Shown here: one piece after another, positions 15,927 through 20,505 of the stretch | Layout of the letters: each line of letters opens with the position of its first letter | Position numbering within the stretch: the first letter of the stretch is position 1 | Assembly (NCBI GenBank): GCA_022565745.1 | Contig: JAIUMB010000020.1 | Span: 1-20,505 of the forward strand | Source: Cryomorphaceae bacterium | GTDB taxonomy: Bacteria; Bacteroidota; Bacteroidia; Flavobacteriales; Schleiferiaceae | Length of the DNA: 20,505 bases | Reading direction: 5' to 3' | The notes under the pieces: model-generated | The model's database searches: none | The model's input: the letters and a program-made list of their open reading frames with translations, nothing else | What the model was told of the DNA's origin: nothing | Program-made: the position numbers and the translations under genes

Positions 15927-16439
15927 TTAAATCTTTTTTCTCAAAGGCGTAAATAGTCCATGCACCACAAACACAACAACTACACTGAGCAAGGTGCTGT
16001 ACAAGGCCCGTATAAATGTAATGTCGATGTTAGAAAAGCGCAGTGCATCAACAAAAAACAGCGAAAAGTGATGCACAAATATACCAATAGAAGAAAGCAG
16101 TAAAAAGTTTTTTATCCCCAATGCTTGGAGAGATAGCTCTGGCAGCTCTCTTCCGGATTGCGTTGAAATCAAACGCAAAATCACGGGTCTCAAATAGGCC
16201 ATAATCAGCGTAGCTGAAGCGTGAAGTGCACCGGTATGCTCAAACATATCAATGATGAAACCGGTTAAAGCCGCAAATATCAAAATGTAATGCTGATTCA
16301 TTGTGGCTGGTAGCGCTAAGATGATGATGGGGTAATAATAAGGCACCATAAAACCAAACAATTGGACATTATTGAGCACCAAAACCTGCAGGAGTATTCC
16401 CAGAACAAAAGTGGCCAATATGTTTAATGAGCTATTCAT
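15927..16439 (-). CDS. mreD: Rod shape-determining protein MreD
   Basis: MreD is an inner-membrane component of the elongasome that joins MreC to the peptidoglycan enzymes. The 170-residue protein is hydrophobic, with about five membrane spans, and ends in a short basic tail (PLRKKI). It is called mainly from this profile and from its position between mreC (seven bases away) and mrdA (four bases away). MreD sequences diverge strongly, so the family match alone would be weaker than the context. Confidence 0.92.
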   Translation of the reverse strand: MNSSLNILATFVLGILLQVLVLNNVQLFGFMVPYYYPIIILALPATMNQHYILIFAALTGFIIDMFEHTGALHASATLIMAYLRPVILRLISTQSGRELPELSLQALGIKNFLLLSSIGIFVHHFSLFFVDALRFSNIDITFIRALYSTLLSVVVVFVVHGLFTPLRKKI

Positions 16440-16446
16440 CAGACCA

Positions 16447-17289
16447 CTAACGTTGAGTATTATTGATTAATGCCTGTTCTATGATTTCATCGACTTCGTC
16501 TTTTCGCATGTCTTCAACCAAATAAACGGCATGTAATGAAGAGAAATCAGTAGACAATTGAATTTGTGCATGAATAAAATCACCCACTGTATTAAACTCA
16601 ATACCGTCAACAATGCCAACGGTTATTCCGGGAGGAAAAATGGTTGAACGACTATCGGTCACAACCGTATCTCCAATTTGGATATCGGCATGCGTGGGTA
16701 GATCGGTAATTTGAGCAAAGCGAAAATCGCGTCCATCCCAAGTTAATGATCCGAAAAAATCATTTGATTTCAAGCGCACACTTAAACGCATATTGCTATG
16801 AATCAAAGCCAAGGCTGTACTATAGCGGGGAAAAACATCTTTTACAATGCCTACTACGCCTTTGGGACCAATCACCGCCATGCCAGGATAAACACCATGT
16901 TTCACTCCTTTGTCTATCAAAATGGCATTATTGGCTTTTTTAAAACTTCGATTGATGGCTCTACCGGGAAACACGCGGTAGCGTTGTTCCATATCCTCGT
17001 TATTCAATGGAAAATAAACAGGCGCATCTAAAACGAACATATCGGGAACCAAGCTCCTCAAGCGCGCGTTCTCTCTTTGTAAAACTTCATTTTGCTCTTT
17101 TAAAGAGAGGTAGTTTTCTACATTGCTACGAACATCGATAATTCTATTGGTAAAACTACCTGCTACTTGGTTCCAGCGAGACTTGTGGAAGGATTTTGTT
17201 TGAACAAGTACGTATAAACACAAAAACTGCAGGGCAATAAAGAGAATCTCTACACTGTTTTGGCGTAAGAATGCTAGCAGTTTGCCCAT
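16447..17289 (-). CDS. mreC: Rod shape-determining protein MreC
   Basis: MreC is a bitopic inner-membrane protein that forms periplasmic filaments and links MreB to PBP2. The 280-residue protein has one span at about residues 12-30, a predicted coiled coil at about 55-82 (ENYLSLKEQNEVLQRENARL), and then two beta-barrel domains with typical glycines (DKGVKHGVYPGMAVIGPKG at about 125-143). It lies 13 bases after mreB and seven before mreD. The C-terminus carries a short acidic extension. Confidence 0.95.
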   Translation of the reverse strand: MGKLLAFLRQNSVEILFIALQFLCLYVLVQTKSFHKSRWNQVAGSFTNRIIDVRSNVENYLSLKEQNEVLQRENARLRSLVPDMFVLDAPVYFPLNNEDMEQRYRVFPGRAINRSFKKANNAILIDKGVKHGVYPGMAVIGPKGVVGIVKDVFPRYSTALALIHSNMRLSVRLKSNDFFGSLTWDGRDFRFAQITDLPTHADIQIGDTVVTDSRSTIFPPGITVGIVDGIEFNTVGDFIHAQIQLSTDFSSLHAVYLVEDMRKDEVDEIIEQALINNTQR

Positions 17290-17302
17290 GTTGTGATATT
17301 AA

Positions 17303-18328
17303 TCAACGGATAAGAAAATTAAACTTATCGATGTTTTTTAAGGCAATACCGGTACCGCGAACAACAGCTCTGAGTGGGTCTTCTGCAACATATACCGGCA
17401 GGTCGGTGCGCATAGAAATTCGCTTGTCTAATCCACGAAGCATACTGCCTCCTCCAGCAAGATAGATACCACTGTTGTAAATATCGGCGGCCAATTCCGG
17501 TGGTGTCATAGAAAGCGCTTCCATAATGGCTTCTTCAACGCGTACAATAGACTTGTCTAAAGCCCGGGCAATTTCTTTGTAGGTAACCATAACCTGTTTG
17601 GGTTTGCCGCTGAGTAAATCACGCCCCTGAACTGGATAGTCATCGGGCGGGGAAGGTAGTTCATCTAATGCGGCCCCTACGTTTATTTTTATTTCTTCGG
17701 CGGTGCGCTCGCCAATATACAGGTTGTGCTGCGTTCGCATGTAGGAAGCAATATCGTTGGTAAATACGTCACCAGCAATTTTAATACTCTTATCCGAAAC
17801 AATCCCCCCCAGAGCGACCACTGCAATTTCCGTGGTACCACCACCAATATCGATGATCATGTTTCCTTTAGGCTCTTGAACATCTACTCCGATACCTATG
17901 GCAGCAGCCATGGGTTCTTGGATGAGATAAACTTCTTTGGCACCGGCGTGCTCGGCAGAGTCACGTACGGCGCGTTTTTCCACTTCTGTAATTCCTGAAG
18001 GAATACAAATAACCATGCGAAGCGAAGGCGCAAAAAGGCGTTTTTGAAAGCCGGGAATGCTTTTAATCATCTCCCGTATCATGTATTCAGACGCGTTAAA
18101 GTCGGCAATAACACCGTCTTTCAGCGGACGAATGGTCTTGATGTCTTCGTGCGTTTTCCCGTGCATTTGACGCGCTTCGTGCCCTACAGCAATCACTTTG
18201 TTGGTGTTGCGATCAATGGCAACAATACTCGGGGCGTCAACCACTACTTTGTCATTGTGAATGATCAGTGTGTTGGCCGTTCCCAAGTCGATGGCAATGT
18301 CTTGGGTAAAAAAGTCGAATAATCCCAT
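17303..18328 (-). CDS. mreB: Rod shape-determining protein MreB (bacterial actin)
   Basis: MreB forms membrane-associated filaments in the cytoplasm that orient the elongation machine. The 341 residues match the family. The phosphate-1 loop DLGTANTLI is at 14-22, IDIGGGTTEIAV forms the phosphate-2 loop near residue 160, and YLAGGGSMLRGLD near residue 295 is in the adenosine region. The N-terminal MGLFDFF may serve as the membrane-binding amphipathic segment. The gene starts six bases after purH and leads the mreBCD genes in the cluster. Confidence 0.97.
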   Translation of the reverse strand: MGLFDFFTQDIAIDLGTANTLIIHNDKVVVDAPSIVAIDRNTNKVIAVGHEARQMHGKTHEDIKTIRPLKDGVIADFNASEYMIREMIKSIPGFQKRLFAPSLRMVICIPSGITEVEKRAVRDSAEHAGAKEVYLIQEPMAAAIGIGVDVQEPKGNMIIDIGGGTTEIAVVALGGIVSDKSIKIAGDVFTNDIASYMRTQHNLYIGERTAEEIKINVGAALDELPSPPDDYPVQGRDLLSGKPKQVMVTYKEIARALDKSIVRVEEAIMEALSMTPPELAADIYNSGIYLAGGGSMLRGLDKRISMRTDLPVYVAEDPLRAVVRGTGIALKNIDKFNFLIR

Positions 18329-18334
18329 GATGAA

Positions 18335-19831
18335 TTAGTGTTTGAAATGACGGGTTCCGGTAAATACCATCGCCATATCGTGTTCGTTGCAATAATCGAT
18401 GCTCAACTGATCTTTAATGGAACCACCGGGTTGGATGACGGTCTCAATGCCATTTTGGTTGGCAATTTCCACACAATCTGGAAAGGGGAAAAAGGCATCA
18501 GAGGCCATGGCCGCTCCTGTTGTATCAAAGTTAAAGTTTTTGGCTTTATCCAAAGCTTGTTTTAATGCATCTACACGAGATGTTTGTCCGGTACCACTGC
18601 CTATGAGTTGCTTATTTTTAGCCAAAACTATGGTGTTGGACTTGGTGTGTTTACAAATCTTAGATGCAAATATCAAATCTTCAATTTGCGCATCGCTTGC
18701 TTGACGATTGGTTACCGTCTTCAAATCTGAAGCCTGATCGGTTTTGTTGTTGCGTTGCTGAACGAGTTTGCCATTGAGGATGCTGCGTTCTTGCCACTCT
18801 ACAAACGACAATTCTTTAATGCTTAAAATGATGCGGTTTTTCTTGCTTTTGAGGATTTCTAAAGCCTCAGGGGTGTAAGCCGGTGCCATCACCACTTCAA
18901 CAAACAAGGCATCTATTTCTTTTGCTGTGGCTTCATCTAAAGTGCGATTACAAGCAATTACCCCTCCAAAGGCGGAAACGGGGTCTGCGGCCAATGCATC
19001 CTTCCACGCGTCTAGCAATGTATTTCTGCTGGCCAATCCACAGGCGTTGTTGTGTTTAACAACGATAAAAGTCGTTTCTTCAAACTCGCTGAGGAGATTC
19101 AAGGTGGCGTCAATATCGAGCAGATTGTTATACGACAATTCTTTGCCGTGATGTTGTTCCAAAACATCGTTAAGTCGCCCAAGAAAATACCCTTCTTGAT
19201 GTGGATTCTCCCCATAACGAAGGGATGTTTTTTCTTGCGTCCCGGCAAACCATTGCTGAATGGCCGTATCGTATGATGAACTCACCGCAAATGCTTCCAT
19301 GGCGAATAGCTTGCGGGTTTGTAAGTCAACTTGGCCGTTGTTGGTTTTGAGTATCTCTACCGCGCGCTGATATTGATTGCGATTGGAAATGATCCATACG
19401 TCCTTGAAATTTTTAGCTGCCGCGCGTATCAGAGAAATTCCCCCAATGTCAATTTTTTCGATGATTTCGCTGTCTGAGCCACCAGCTGCAACCGTTTCTT
19501 CAAAAGGATAAAGGTCAACCACCACCACATCAATGTCGTCAATGTTGTGTTTCTTCATTTCCAAAACATCAGAATCGTTGTTTCTTCGTCCTAGAATACC
19601 GCCAAAAACTGATGGGTGAAGCGTCTTTACTCGGCCTCCTAAAATGCTGGGGTATCCTGTAATGTCTTCAACGGCTTCAACGGCTTTGCCCAAACCGCTT
19701 ATATGCGACTGGGTACCACCTGTTGACAAGAAAGTGGTTCCACAACTTTCAAGTGCGTCTATTAGAGGGTCTAAACCGTCTTTATGAAAAACAGAAATCA
19801 GCGCCTTTTTGGGCTTAAGTAACTCATTCAT
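18335..19831 (-). CDS. purH: Bifunctional AICAR transformylase/IMP cyclohydrolase
   Basis: PurH carries out the last two steps of IMP synthesis: formyl transfer to AICAR from 10-formyltetrahydrofolate, then ring closure. The 498-residue protein has an N-terminal MGS-like cyclohydrolase domain (about 1-130, with GGRVKTLHPSVFGGIL near 65-80) and a transformylase domain with RYGENPHQ, VKHNNACGLA (the catalytic Lys-His pair), DPVSAFGGVIACN, and the C-terminal FTGTRHFKH. It is the first gene of the purH-mreBCD-mrdA-rodA cluster, with six bases to mreB, so cell-shape genes are probably read from its promoter. Confidence 0.97.
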   Translation of the reverse strand: MNELLKPKKALISVFHKDGLDPLIDALESCGTTFLSTGGTQSHISGLGKAVEAVEDITGYPSILGGRVKTLHPSVFGGILGRRNNDSDVLEMKKHNIDDIDVVVVDLYPFEETVAAGGSDSEIIEKIDIGGISLIRAAAKNFKDVWIISNRNQYQRAVEILKTNNGQVDLQTRKLFAMEAFAVSSSYDTAIQQWFAGTQEKTSLRYGENPHQEGYFLGRLNDVLEQHHGKELSYNNLLDIDATLNLLSEFEETTFIVVKHNNACGLASRNTLLDAWKDALAADPVSAFGGVIACNRTLDEATAKEIDALFVEVVMAPAYTPEALEILKSKKNRIILSIKELSFVEWQERSILNGKLVQQRNNKTDQASDLKTVTNRQASDAQIEDLIFASKICKHTKSNTIVLAKNKQLIGSGTGQTSRVDALKQALDKAKNFNFDTTGAAMASDAFFPFPDCVEIANQNGIETVIQPGGSIKDQLSIDYCNEHDMAMVFTGTRHFKH

Positions 19832-19851
19832 CGTAAATTATTTTCAATGCG

Positions 19852-19882
19852 CGAAAGTACGTAAAGTTAATGGTGGTATCAA
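19852..19882 (-). promoter_or_regulatory. Candidate promoter of the purH-mre-mrdA-rodA cluster
   Basis: On the - strand a TTG (19880-19882) is followed after 20 bases by tactttcg (19852-19859), which differs from TAnnTTTG at one base. The spacing fits the Bacteroidota -33/-7 arrangement. The purH ATG is 20 bases downstream of the -7 element, so the leader would be short. No purine-responsive element was recognised. Confidence 0.45.
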
Positions 19883-19946
19883 CAGGAATTGTAACTTTAT
19901 CCAAATTTTTTTAGAAACATTTCGCTAAGCGCTTTTTTTAAATAAA

Positions 19947-20505
19947 ATGTCTATTTCGAATGCCTTTTATTGGTTTGAAACTTCGGTGGGTTTTGCTTGG
20001 AAATCGCTCCGAGCAAATCGACTAAGAGCCACTTTATCCCTTGTGGGCATTACCATAGGAATATTTGCCATCATCACCGTATTTTCTATGGTAGATTCTT
20101 TAAAAGACAATATTCGCAAAAGTTTAGACGACTTAGGGGGGGAGGTGATTTACGTACAAAAATGGCCTTGGGGAACAGGTGGGGAATATCCGTGGTGGAA
20201 GTATGTCAACCGACCTGAGGTAAGCGTGGAGGACTTTCTTTTTTTACGCAGACAGATGAGCACGGCTGAATTCGTCGTATTTACCAATTCCATCACCCGA
20301 ACCGTTAGTCAGCAAAAAGTTGAAGCAGAAAATACAAGCATCAAGTTTGTATCACACGACTTTCACAGTATGCAGAAAATGGAGCTGCTCAATGGCCGGT
20401 ATTTTACTGAATTTGAAAGCAACAACGGGAGTCCGGTAGCGGTATTGGGTGCCAATCTAGCTTCGGAGTTGTTTTCCGGACAATCGCCTCTGGGACAAAC
20501 CATAA
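19947..20505 (+). CDS. ABC transporter permease, FtsX/MacB type, 3' end missing
   Basis: This reading frame is open from the ATG at 19947 to the window edge (186 codons), so it was cut by the end of the sequence. The N-terminal SLRANRLRATLSLVGITIG is the typical first-span entry of MacB/LolC-like permeases (first span at about residues 25-48). It is followed by a periplasmic domain with DLGGEVIYVQKW, LLNGRYFTEFE and PVAVLGANLASELF, matching the MacB periplasmic core pattern. Such permeases work with a cytosolic ATPase to extrude peptides or lipoproteins or to transmit mechanical signals across the envelope; the substrate cannot be told here. It is divergent from purH, with 115 bases between. 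Confidence 0.88.
   Translation, partial: MSISNAFYWFETSVGFAWKSLRANRLRATLSLVGITIGIFAIITVFSMVDSLKDNIRKSLDDLGGEVIYVQKWPWGTGGEYPWWKYVNRPEVSVEDFLFLRRQMSTAEFVVFTNSITRTVSQQKVEAENTSIKFVSHDFHSMQKMELLNGRYFTEFESNNGSPVAVLGANLASELFSGQSPLGQTI

Overview
The window looks like chromosomal DNA of a member of the Bacteroidota, most likely Flavobacteriales. Several features support this. The purH-mreB-mreC-mreD-mrdA-rodA gene order occurs in that phylum. There is a DUF4369/TlpA-type thioredoxin lipoprotein, a pair of proteins resembling DUF6427 and DUF6341, a GatB without zinc cysteines, and a set of candidate promoters matching the TAnnTTTG -7 element. Base composition is moderate and looks more A/T-rich after about 10.5 kb (by eye, not computed). 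No phage, insertion sequence, CRISPR array, tRNA or rRNA was seen. No stretch without a gene exceeds 300 bases.

Region 1 (1-3983, + strand) is central metabolism and envelope: the 3' part of fumC (fumarase, cut by the window edge), an LpxH-like lipid A pyrophosphatase that probably starts at a TTG codon, pgk (phosphoglycerate kinase), and a Mn-type superoxide dismutase. The 290-base gap between pgk and the dismutase holds two related imperfect palindromes that share a 29-base end sequence. This REP/MITE-like structure is the most conspicuous non-coding signal in the window.

Region 2 (4034-5236) is a divergent pair: a polytopic membrane protein (DUF6427-like, - strand) and a 55-residue single-span membrane protein (DUF6341-like, + strand).

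Region 3 (5399-10507, + strand) has gatB (subunit B of the tRNA-dependent amidotransferase), a thioredoxin-fold lipoprotein, and a large DExH helicase of the Lhr-like, ligase-associated type. The helicase start codon directly follows the lipoprotein stop codon.

Region 4 (10535-12790) is accessory. Two overlapping - strand genes encode exported proteins with the same plan, a small N-terminal beta domain followed by a probable outer-membrane barrel. A divergent gene encodes a DinB-fold protein with a signal peptide. These are the least understood genes here.

Region 5 (12826-19831, - strand) is a tight cluster running purH, mreB, mreC, mreD, mrdA (PBP2), rodA. It couples the last two steps of IMP synthesis to the whole rod-elongation machine. 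A candidate promoter lies just upstream of purH. The window ends in the 5' part of an FtsX/MacB-type ABC transporter permease (19947 onward, + strand).

No clearly new multi-gene system is evident. The best leads are the palindromic elements after pgk, the coupled exported paralogue pair, and the exported DinB protein.
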